64,000 nt of DNA, taken from NCBI GenBank assembly GCA_030323885.1, contig CM059192.1, positions 68,088,785 through 68,152,784 on the forward strand. The letters are read 5' to 3'. Below, in pieces: positions 56,201 through 64,000 of the stretch. Both the position numbers and the translations under genes were made by a program. The stretch's first letter is position 1. Every line of letters begins with the position of its first letter. This DNA is from Branchipolynoe longqiensis (Eukaryota; Annelida; Polychaeta; Phyllodocida; Polynoidae). The notes under the pieces were generated by a model that was given only the letters and a program-made list of their open reading frames with translations, had not been told where the DNA came from and searched no databases.

Positions 56201-59200
56201 GGAGGAGTAAACCCCAATTAAAAAAAAAATCAGTTTAATATCATAGAGGTGCATGCACCTCATATAGGTATTAATATGATAAGGCACTAATCTTGGCTAA
56301 AAAGTTAGCTAAGAAGTAACACCTGCTAAACAAAACCCAGCACTCCTCACTAAAACACTTTTGAAATGAAAATGGTGTTTCATGAGCACTGGCGGGCATT
56401 TGTCATTCCTGACTCTCAATTGACCTGTTCCGAAAGGAACCATATTACACTTCACCTATGGTTGTTAGCTAAGGCCCTGTCACACCTCATCGGATTGGGG
56501 GAAACGGACAGAAAATGAACAATGTCTGGTTTGTGTCCGTACAAGTTTTGAACATGCACAAAACTAGGAACGGATGCTGCCAGACTGACGTCTACGATTC
56601 TTGTCCGGTTTGATTTTGTTTCGTCCATTGGCTATCCGTTCATGTCTGTTTCATGTCCGTTTCATGTCCGTTCGTAGATGCGATGTCACAACACTTTGAC
56701 ACACTTTAATACATTTTTATACTTATCACCACCGGACTAGACAATTCTGTCTGTTGCTTAATCCGGCATAGTGTGTCAGGCACTTCAGGCTCTGTAGTTC
56801 CCTGTCTGTTGGCATGTCATAACACCAGTGGGCCAACAGTGGCAAACGCCGGTGGGCCAACGGTGGCAAATGCCATTGGGCCAACAGTGGAAAATGCTGT
56901 TGGGCCAACGGTGGCAAATGCCATTGGGCCAACAGTGTTTGTCCACCGATCCACGATTGGCCCAACAGCTCATTAAACACCATTTTCATTGCAAAAGCCT
57001 TATGGTTAAGATTAACAATATAATTTACAAAAAAATAATATATTTTACACCGTCTGGCCTGAGAGTGGCCCGATGGTGGAAAATGCCCAGCAACCAGTGG
57101 TAAGCCACAACCGGTGGCCCGACGGTGGCAAATATGTGCCGACCGTCCGACCAGTAGCCACCGTCGGCCCGACTGCTCCGTGCTATCTGGGATGCTAGAT
57201 ACCACCACCAAAGCAGGACGCCTTCTTCACAGTGGATTCTTAGAATAATAATTGACAAGTTTTACACATATTTTCTTACATTTATAATTCTATAGAAAAA
57301 TTATGATTAAGTTATGAATAGTAAATTTAAAGCTCCAAGACTCAAACTATGTATGTATACGTATATAGGTCACTCAGAAAGTTGGCACTAAAGTGATATG
57401 GAAACCAAAAGTGAAAACCATCCAAAGAATACCAGATTACAGTTATGCAAACAAGATTGTCTTACAAGAAAAAAGTTGAAAAGAAAAATTGGGGCAAATA
57501 CATGTTGATGTGTAAATCTTCACTATAGCACAAAATCATACAACCATAGTTTTGATACATTTTGTGGGATAGATTGAATAAATGTAGTATTGCTAACATA
57601 CTTAACACACAGAGGCAACAATAACTACTTGACTTACTACCAAAAGAAAAGAATGAATTAATTCTCACCATCACAACGCGGAAACCAAATATGTGGTACC
57701 CAATTTCAGAGAATGACCGATATATAAATTCCTCCGCTGCAACTGACACAGGTCTAGTGCAGCGGGTGCGGGGGTGGGGGAGGGGGTGGATGTGGCATAC
57801 AGTTTGGTAAGTTGGTAGGAAAGCCCTTATATTAATACTTGCATAATATATTATGCATCATATACATATTGTATATATATACATATATATTCTATATAAA
57901 ATGGTAGAGCAGATAAATTCTTACAACTTTTAATCACAATAAACATTGTAAAAAGTTTGTTTTATTAAACGGCGCCTCTAGAGCACATTGATTTTATCAT
58001 TGGCTATTGAACATCAAACACATGGTCATTCTGACATATTTCTTTGGAGCAAACCCGCAGCCGCCACATAGGCTCTTTTATATGCACTTTCCAACAGACA
58101 GAACTGCACATACCACAGCCTTTGATGAACCAGTTGTGGACCACTGGTTGGAACGGGAAATAGCCCAAACTGGAAATGTGTCCATTGAGCAGGATTGATA
58201 GTGTAGTGGTCTGCACTGACCTCTCAGACAAGGAGCCACATAGACAGGTAGGCGTGGGTAGTGTGTTGATATCCGGGAGCCTAGGTGGTGTAATGGTTAG
58301 CACACTGGCCCGGAATGCAAAGAGATGTGGGTTCGAGTCCCGCTCTAGGCACAATATTTCCCATTTTCATCACCCCCACAACACTGGTGCCATGACCAGG
58401 ATCCTGTACAAGCTACGTGCTGTAGTTGTTGAACCTACCCTGTGTATGTAAGTGTGTTGCATTGCCTGTATGTATGTAATTGTAAGCATTACAAGACTTA
58501 CAATTCCAGGGAGACAAGTGTAGTGGTCTGCACTGACCTCTCAGGCAAGGAGCCGCATAGACAGGTAAGCCTGGGTAGTGTGTTGATATCAGGGAGCCTA
58601 GGTGGTGTAATGGTTAGCACACTGGCCTGGAATGCAAAGAGATGTGGGTTCGAGTCCCGCTCTAGGCACAATATTTCCCATTTTCATCACCCCCACGACA
58701 ATAGGATGACCCACACCTTCACAGGTGGACACTCTACCGCCTGAGCTACATCCTGCTCCCGATAAACATTGTACCAACTTAGATTTGCCAATATTACATT
58801 TTTTAGCGTAAAAATAATAGATTGAACAGAAATTGTATCAGCATGTTTCATTCCAAATCCCTTCATGCACACTATGGAAAGACAAATTGGAATGATTAGC
58901 AGGTCTGCGAATTCCAACTGTCCTACCTGCAGTGCAATCCTCTTCAAGTACGCATTCCTCTGGATTTTCTCGATATCACCGACTGCAATGCCTATCTGTT
59001 AAGCATGAATGACAAGAGCAAAGCTGCTAACTGAATGTGACTGAAATAGCGAATATGTCCTCGCACTCAATCTGTCTACTTACAAGTTTGTACCAGGACA
59101 GACTATATAAAGATATAATAATAATAAAAAAAAAAAAAATGATAATGATAAATCTGTTATTATTAATAATACTAACAAAACTACTAGCAATGGTAATCAT

Positions 59201-60416
59201 GACAATAGTAATAATACAAATAAGTTAAAGGCACCCGGTATTCAGCACAAGGGTGAGAACTATAGGCCTACAAATACTCACCAGAACAGTTTTGTATATA
59301 TCCTCTATTTAGATAGTTAAATATGTGTTTGAAGAGTGACAAAGGAAGAGCACAATCTGCCCTATCTATATGATTTCGAACTCGAGACCCGTGTGATATT
59401 CAGCCGCTAGGGGTAATATGACTTGATTTGACCTGTCTATTTAACTACCTGCTTAGGGTTAGGGTTATGGTGAGGGCTAAAGTACCGATAGACCACACGC
59501 CAAAGTAGCACTACCTCAAAATACAATGTACTAACATTAATAAACCCCAACAACGTGTAAAAAAACATACACACACAAATACGAGAAATCTTTTTTTCCA
59601 AAATCTCAGATGTGTGGATCCTTACCTAGATTAAATATTCACCCCGTACTTGCAGTAGGGGTGAAAAACAACCCATTAGAAAAAGTAGCGAAAGGTTGGG
59701 TAAATGAAATCAGCACAGAAATTCTTAATTTAAGAAGCAAAATATTTTCTTCATATGCAACTTCCTATTTACCCACTACTTTTGAGTTGAAAAATATAAT
59801 AAAACATGTAGTTTTCTTGGAGATTTATTCTGCCTATAATGGAAAAGTCTGAATAGACTTGTTTTCACCATTTGACAGCTTGTCAAAAGGAACCCCGAGC
59901 CTACACTTTTGCCGACCCAAGGGATTTTTAACCTCCCACACCAGATAGACATGGGATGAGAGCAACCGGCCTTTGATGACGCTGTAAGTTATACACAGCG
60001 GTGAAAATCCAAATTGGCAGAGGTGGGAGCACAGGGAATCGAACCACTGACCTTCAGATTAGGAGTCCGAACTCGAAAAAAGTGAGACACTCTAACCACT
60101 CTGCCACAGAGAACACTGTTGTCGCCATTTAGTCTTTTTGCATTCTCTCCCATTTCACCAACTCTGTGACGATATAAGTAGCTATTAGATACTGGAACAA
60201 GGACTACTCTGTGTAGGGGTGAATCTTTGATCTAATCCTTACCATGAGGTTCATGAGGACGAGTGGCATGAGGAATAGGAAGATGACAAGGAGGATGTAC
60301 ACATCGGGCTTGAAGGGCCCCAGGTCGGGTGTGACGAAGTTGTCAACGAACTCAATCTCCCCAAGCGTCATGACGAAGGTGTTTAGCACCGCCGTGCCAA
60401 TGTTCCCGAACACTTT
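53031..60416 (-). CDS. TRPA-type transient receptor potential channel, last five exons
   Basis: Five exons join in phase into 227 residues plus stop. The first ends in a hydrophobic helix (VYILLVIFLFLMPLVLMNLM) preceded by a pore-like segment TFVMTLGEIEFVDNFV. The second continues IGIAVGDIEKIQRNAYLKRI, matching the TRPA1 sequence after S6 (LLIGLAVGDI...LKRIAMQ). The third has VDLLSNFENTMPRWLQRR, the TRP-like cytoplasmic helix. The last two carry a coiled-coil-like stretch (EQKDKLMERIEGMERSYRQQ; QQQQLAILQQIGARLKV) near the C-terminus. TRPA channels are tetrameric cation channels for chemical and thermal sensing. The ankyrin repeats and S1-S5 were not found and should lie beyond the right end. 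Confidence 0.88.
53582..53830 (-). repeat. About 65-bp tandem copies of the 3' end of a TRPA-like exon
   Basis: The terminal 45 or so coding bases plus donor (CAGCAACAGAACAG|GTAAAC in the exon) are repeated three more times downstream, each with a CAG|GTAAA donor-like site. Units are separated by a short AGCCT(A)TGTCTGGCC spacer. Confidence 0.85.
53793..53911 (-). CDS. TRPA-like exon: C-terminal coiled-coil
   Basis: Encodes IKRISIGRTGNVQFIHREQK then a coiled-coil-like EGMERSYRQQQN, ending two bases into an Arg codon at CAG|GTAAAC. Reading through the donor would give TAA at once. Confidence 0.85.
53972..54539 (-). other. TRPA-like intron remainder
   Basis: No exon is recognised. The short phrase GATTGATTGGTGGTTCCTTT seen near 40324 has a relative at 54364 (CGCCGTGTCGGCAGCATAGG), a small dispersed repeat. 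Confidence 0.4.
54540..55730 (-). repeat. 45-46-bp minisatellite containing a copied exon end and donor
   Basis: About 25 units on the plus strand read CCTTCTGCCAGTAGTACCTG, then ATTGTTCAAACAGCGTGTTG. On the minus strand each carries the end of the adjacent exon (CAGGTACTGCTGGCAGAAG) and its donor GTAAT. The first unit overlaps the exon itself. Confidence 0.9.
55706..55819 (-). CDS. TRPA-like exon: cytoplasmic helix
   Basis: 38 codons from VDLLSNFENTMPRWLQRRTY to NENNRYCWQK. The donor AAG|GTAATAGC is chosen because it keeps phase with the next exon; the nearer CAG|GTACTG would break the frame. Minisatellite copies of this exon end follow. Confidence 0.8.
55911..57190. mobile_element. MITE-like element, CCCAGATAGCAC ends, with nested MITE
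   Basis: The ends CCCAGATAGCACAGAGCCGT and GTGCTATCTGGG are inverted. The interior has many copies of TTGGGCCAACGGTGGC-like units on both strands. A separate MITE (56470-56786) with AAGGCCCTGTCACACC and GTGTGTCAGGCACTT ends is inserted inside. Confidence 0.75.
57365..57720 (+). mobile_element. MITE, same family as 13575-14025
   Basis: Shares GTCTTACAAGAAAAAAGTTG, TTTTGTGGGATAGATTGAAT and ATGTGGTACCCAATTTCAGA with the other copies. Confidence 0.65.
58190..58385 (+). mobile_element. Family B SINE, well preserved tRNA-like head
   Basis: The tRNA-like part has a 7-bp acceptor-like stem (GCCTAGG with TCTAGGC), A box GTGTAATGGTTAGCAC and a perfect T-arm (GTGGG TTCGAGT CCCGC). The anticodon arm does not form, so it is not a tRNA gene. 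Confidence 0.85.
58500..58698 (+). mobile_element. Family B SINE, second copy
   Basis: Almost identical to 58190-58385, with the same tRNA-like module and the end CCCATTTTCATCACCCCCAC. Confidence 0.85.
58927..58995 (-). CDS. TRPA-like exon: post-S6 segment
   Basis: 23 codons, IGIAVGDIEKIQRNAYLKRI then ALQ, bounded by TTAACAG and CAG|GTAGGA. It is the most diagnostic piece for the TRPA family. Confidence 0.9.
59626..60234. mobile_element. hAT-like MITE inserted at a splice donor
   Basis: Left end CTAGATTAAATATTCACCCC and right end GGGGTGAATCTTTGATCTA are inverted. The 8-bp duplication ATCCTTAC lies at 59618-59625 and 60235-60242. Its complement GTAAGGAT is the first eight bases of the intron after the S6 exon. 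A reverse tRNA-derived SINE (about 59880-60115) is nested within. Confidence 0.8.
59880..60115 (-). mobile_element. tRNA-derived SINE, another family (nested)
   Basis: On the minus strand the A box TGGCAGAGTGGTTAGAGTG and B box GTGGTTCGATTCCCTG are well formed. The body continues with CCACACCAGATAGACATG in plus orientation. Left boundary uncertain. Confidence 0.7.
60243..60416 (-). CDS. TRPA-like exon: pore helix and S6
   Basis: 58 codons from KVFGNIGTAVLNTFVMTLGE to PLVLMNLM, bounded by GACTGCAG and ATG|GTAAGG. Phase 0 at both ends. The donor's first eight bases are duplicated beyond an adjacent MITE. Confidence 0.9.
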
Positions 60417-60597
60417 CTGCAGTCCGCAGGCAGGCAATAAGAGGTCAGATATATGACATGCGACTGACACTGGTCAACATCCAGTGGAGGAGAGGTGGGC
60501 CGAAGGCGGCACCACTGGTCCTGTGTTGGTTTTACGGAGTATATCAAAATAATAATACCCTTCCATATTTTAATACTTGCATAATATGTTATGCATC

Positions 60598-60848
60598 ATA
60601 GATATATATATCAGTGAATATATATATATACATATATTATATATATACACACATAAATATATATAATCTTTATATAATATATATATAATATATATAGAAA
60701 GAAAGAAGTGTACATAATTAATTACTGATATACATGTATGTATATCAGTAATTACTTATTTAAACTTCTTTCTTTCTATATATATTATATATATACTATA
60801 TATAAATTATATATATTTATGTGTATATATATATATGTATATATATCT
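60598..60848. repeat. Large AT-rich inverted repeat (about 125-bp arms)
   Basis: The arms mirror each other around about 60737, for example ATATATAGAAAGAAAGAAGT with ACTTCTTTCTTTCTATATAT and AATTACTGATATACA with TGTATATCAGTAATTAC. There is almost no spacer. Confidence 0.85.
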
Positions 60849-61278
60849 GAGAACAAAATAGGAAGCGCCACACGTTGATACTTCTTTTTACCCTTCTCTG
60901 GGTTTAAATTATTGTTTGTTAAAATTAAATTAAAAAAGAACAACTTCATTAAACGAAAATTAACCTAGACAAGTCCACTTTTAACTTTTGGATAAATCTT
61001 GGTGTGCCAACAAAATAAAAGAATATGTGTCATTGCTCTGTAATATGTAATATAATCAAACGACTTAATTGGCAATATGTTTATATTCTATATCTAATAT
61101 AGGATTAGCTTTTTTCTTCTTATCATTTCCTTCTTTTTTTCTCTCTCTCCCCACATTTTGCATAGACAAAAAAGTTGGCCCCGATTTATACTTATTCGAT
61201 ATAAATTGTATTTTGAACCAGGTGAAATTTAGATTCAGGCAAAACTTGTAGTGAATCACGACAAATATATAACTCATA

Positions 61279-61455
61279 TACCATATTCTCACGGGTTAAT
61301 GCCCTGGGCGTTTAAATTGGCAAATCACTGAAGTGGGGGCTGGGGGTGGGCGTTTACCAACACATGGACATTTTAAGAGGTGGGCATTTAGGAAATATTG
61401 GCCAAGTGGGAGATGGGCGTAACACCCATGGGCGTTAACCTGTGAGAATACGGTA
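61279..61455. mobile_element. MITE with TACCATATTCTCACGGGTTA ends
   Basis: The 177-bp element ends in TTAACCTGTGAGAATACGGTA, inverted to its start. The interior repeats GGGCGTT. Confidence 0.75.
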
Positions 61456-61562
61456 ATATATAGTTCATGGGGATTAATGTGAGATACATAGATATATACA
61501 CATGGAATAATTGTTAGTTCTATGTTGAGTAGAAATTATTACATACATATATTCAGGTATAT

Positions 61563-61932
61563 GCGCAGGGCCAGATTTAGGAATGGGCAAACTCGGCAGT
61601 TGCCAAGGGGCATCCACAACCAGGGGGCCTCCACATATTTCATGACATTTATTGTTTTAAGGACAAATTTAGGCTGACCTGAACGACACGCACATATCAA
61701 TCAAAAGCCATATTGCATGCAAATTTCCAATGAGATATTTTCCCGGTTGCCTAAGTTACCTTACGTCCATGACGTTAGAAATCTTATTCAAATTCTTTCT
61801 ACTTGAATAAATTTACTTTATCGAAGACTGTAACTATGTCTTGTCACCTTTTATTTTGTGGTATTCTAGGGTAGGGTGGGCCTCCACTACTGAAGGCTGC
61901 CCAGGGCCTCCACATGTCTAAATCTGGTACTG
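61563..61932. mobile_element. MITE-like repeat with GGCCAGATTTAG ends
   Basis: GGGCCAGATTTAGGAATGGG on the left and ATGTCTAAATCTGGTACTG on the right are imperfectly inverted, and GGGCCTCCACA recurs inside near both ends. Confidence 0.55.
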
Positions 61933-62765
61933 TATATGTGTATGATAACAATTGTTGAGTTGGTAAGTTCAAAGATAACATAACAAGCACATAGTTGAAA
62001 GGAAATAACCCATACAAATGGTAATGGCAGTTATTAGACATACATAAACACAAACAAAGAAAAACAGACATCACAGTAAACAAACAAAAACTACTACTTG
62101 CCCCGTGAAGAATTGCAGTGGATATACAAATACTTCAATGAGCTATTTAATTATATGGAACCCAAAAGTCCAAAATAGAAAGCTAAATAATCCAGTTAGG
62201 GAATGGCAGCTATTTGGCATGGAGACTATTTGATATCGGGTGGCCGGAGTGATTTCAAATGGCCCATTTGAAATCAAGTGCGGATCAAATAGCAGAAAAG
62301 GCTGATGTATATATGTGTTGGAGCAATCTTATAGTTAGATAGTTACCTCCAGATTTACCAAACATGAACCGAATAGATTTAAAGCTGCATCATCCGATTA
62401 AACTATAAAATTGTTCAAACCAAAGCAGTTGTCTAATTTTGATGATACATGTGCAAATTGGCCCATAATTCGGAATTGTGGTTGATCGGCGGAGGAAGCC
62501 TGAGACGCTCACATCACCAAGGGGCGCATGCACGCTTCCCCCCTCCTCCTACACCCTCCTGACCTGCATTTGGGGTCCGATTCAAAGCCTGTTCTTTATA
62601 CACACCAGCACCCTCGTTTCCACCCAAGAATACCCACGTCACAAAGCTAGTTAAAAGGCACTCACGTCAAAAAGGAAGACGCAGTAGACACGCCGAGCCA
62701 GCCATACCAGAGGCTGACCGGCGAAGCACGTTACAAAACGGACAATAGCAGCTACCGAAGCGACT
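61933..62765. other. Non-coding; MITE fragment and left flank of retroelement
   Basis: 62378-62470 is a fragment of the AAAGCTGCAT...CCGAT MITE family. Base composition rises in G+C from about 62490, which may be the untranslated 5' region of the following retroelement, but no boundary was found. Confidence 0.4.
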
Positions 62766-62779
62766 CATTCACGTCGCAA

Positions 62780-63852
62780 GATGGCGGGGCGACCCGCGCT
62801 CCGGCGGCTTCACCGACTCTGAGACAATCCACCCGCGCCAAGAAGCCCTCGGCAAAAGCGAAGCAAGCCGATGGCATAATAAAGATGCAGGCATCCATCG
62901 ACGTGATCGAGAAGCGATGGGATGCACTTGAACTCCACGCTGCTCAACAACGCAAGGAAATGGCGGAGCAGAGCAAGATCCTCGCAGAAGCTACCTCCGC
63001 CCTGGTGTCCGCTACCGACAACATTCGCCACCGTGAAGCCACCCACTCTCCATCTCCGCCCCTCAACAGACCGGCACTGGCACCAGGACGCTGTCACCAA
63101 CATCCCCAATGGCGATGACACATAGAGGCCGCACCAGCTCCCAAGCAAGCCGTGATGTCGGACACGCAAGCCGGGTGAGCCTGTGGTCCTCACCGTCCCC
63201 CTCACCCCAACACCGAAGCGAGCACCGATCGCGGACGGACCGAGGAAATGCGAAGGCTGCGGCCGCTCCCCTGCTCACACCTGCCGCTCCCCTGTTCACA
63301 CCTGCTCCGCCTCCACGACCTCGGCTGACCACCAGCACGGGAAGCAACATCATCAAAAAGTGGGCGCCGACCCCCACAACCATTGCGATGGGCCCACCCT
63401 GCCCAGCCTGGAATAAAGACCCCGGATCGTGCGACAAAGCGGTGAAAGGAGAGTCGCACGGTTCGGGCGGCCAAAAGCTCGCTCATGTGTGTGACTACTG
63501 TGCTAATGTCAGGACGATAGTCACAAACCATACTGAGGCCATCTGCTACTCTAAGAAGTCCAGGGACAAGACCAGTACGAAATCCCAGCTGAATTTTTGG
63601 CGCCCCTGCGGAATGATAAAACCCGTCCCCGCCGAGCCAGTAGAGACAATTCTCCCGCTTGTCCCCCGACTACCCTTACCGCATATGCCCCCCCCCAGCA
63701 CCCATCCACTGTTTGTTGACATTCTGGGATGGCCATGTGGCTTCCCGCCAGGCATCCCCGATGCCGGGGCAACCCCGGGAACCCCTGTGAATGACGTCAC
63801 ACCCGTTCTGGCCAGGGCCATAGGCACATGCCCGACAGGCTGGAACAGGTGA
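62780..63852 (+). pseudogene. Gag-like protein with Cys/His cluster, frameshifted
   Basis: The first part (to 63118) is basic, then a helical stretch QASIDVIEKRWDALELHAAQ and AEQSKILAEATSAL, like the coiled region in the intact copy. An ATG at 62781 (GCAAGATGG) is one frame off, suggesting an early indel. The second part (63109-63852) is in another frame, Pro/Ala-rich, then shows C-x9-C-x8-H-x8-H-x-C-x2-C-x9-H-x4-C starting at CPAWNKDPGSC, and a Pro-rich tail to the stop at 63850. The zinc cluster spacing equals that of the intact Gag exactly. Confidence 0.7.
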
Positions 63853-64000
63853 AACAGTGGCGGCTCCATGACGTCACAGCCCGTGATGAAGCTGGTTTAC
63901 GGCCAACCCGCCCGCTGCCAGTTGTCGGGCCCCGTGCCACCCAGATGGTAAAGAATAACACAGCTCGCGGAAGCCCGGGCACTCCACACCGAGGGCGGCG
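62780..64000 (+). mobile_element. 5' part of a Ngaro/DIRS-like retroelement, runs off the window
   Basis: A Gag-like reading frame with at least two shifts carries the same Cys/His cluster as the copies at 14.8 and 27.3 kb. Reverse transcriptase and recombinase should follow to the right of the window. Confidence 0.65.

Larger units (their letters stand above)
57951..58761 (-). mobile_element. Composite SINE insertion bounded by a 12-bp duplication
   Basis: ATAAACATTGTA occurs at 57939-57950 and 58762-58773. Between them, on the minus strand, are a tRNA-like head (GGATGTAGCTCAGGCGGTAG, near 58752) and a family C body (57960-58165) with its tail at the left end. Two plus-strand family B copies (58190-58385 and 58500-58698) lie in between. 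Confidence 0.75.

Noticed and set aside
58287..58361. tRNA gene candidate (acceptor stem, A and B box, T-arm)
   Set aside because: The anticodon arm does not pair and the module lies inside a repeated family B SINE with a near-identical copy at 58.5 kb.
59990..60110. Minus-strand tRNA candidate with a good B box
   Set aside because: It is the head of a SINE nested in a MITE; the arms are disturbed by an extra T-rich stretch (CACTTTTTTCGAG).
62650..62720. Minus-strand exon candidate ending GAC|GTGAGT as an upstream TRPA exon
   Set aside because: The translation (VWLARRVYCVFLFD) does not resemble the S4-S5 region of TRPA channels, and the region belongs to the retroelement flank.

Overview
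The window is eukaryotic and comes from an animal. Host genes are split into short exons with GT-AG introns, the intergenic DNA is AT-rich, and most bases belong to short interspersed repeats (SINEs), miniature inverted-repeat elements (MITEs), minisatellites and tyrosine-recombinase (YR) retroelements. One SINE body ends in a tail type that I associate with molluscs and other lophotrochozoans, so a mollusc-like marine invertebrate is the best guess; no species is claimed. A run of exactly 500 N at 26313-26812 marks a scaffold gap.

Layout. Positions 1-1850 hold the 3' part of a Ngaro/PAT-type YR retroelement: a broken recombinase followed by a pair of 114-bp split direct repeats. From 1850 to 14060 there is SINE/MITE-rich DNA with a single isolated Gly/Asn/Gln-rich exon (4597-4697). 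A very GC-rich unit flanked by 23-bp inverted repeats (14066-16210) carries an intact Gag-like ORF on the minus strand. Two large tandem arrays follow: 77-bp units (18272-21073) and 57-bp units (about 22265-24975). Then come a (TTA)n tract, GC-rich direct repeats and the N gap, and a decayed DIRS/Ngaro-like retroelement with gag, reverse transcriptase, RNase H and YR remnants (26814-about 30480).

The host genes occupy the second half. PRPF31, the U4/U6-U5 tri-snRNP splicing factor, is complete on the plus strand: 13 coding exons between 32053 and 50134, 489 residues, every splice phase consistent. Its tenth intron contains nine copies of a roughly 540-bp tandem repeat plus a 527-bp segmental duplication. 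Convergent to it on the minus strand are the last five coding exons of a TRPA-type cation channel (60416 down to 53031), from the pore and last membrane helix to the stop codon. The rest of that gene was not found and should lie beyond the window. A second, frameshifted Gag-like retroelement starts near 62.7 kb and runs off the right end.

The most unusual structure is in the TRPA-like gene. Three of its five exons are followed by tandem arrays built from the exon's own 3' end, two of them copying the splice donor. A fourth exon has a hAT-like MITE inserted so that its 8-bp target duplication is exactly the first eight intron bases. Three separate Gag-like sequences in the window share one Cys/His zinc-cluster signature, so this genome has hosted several lineages of YR retroelements.
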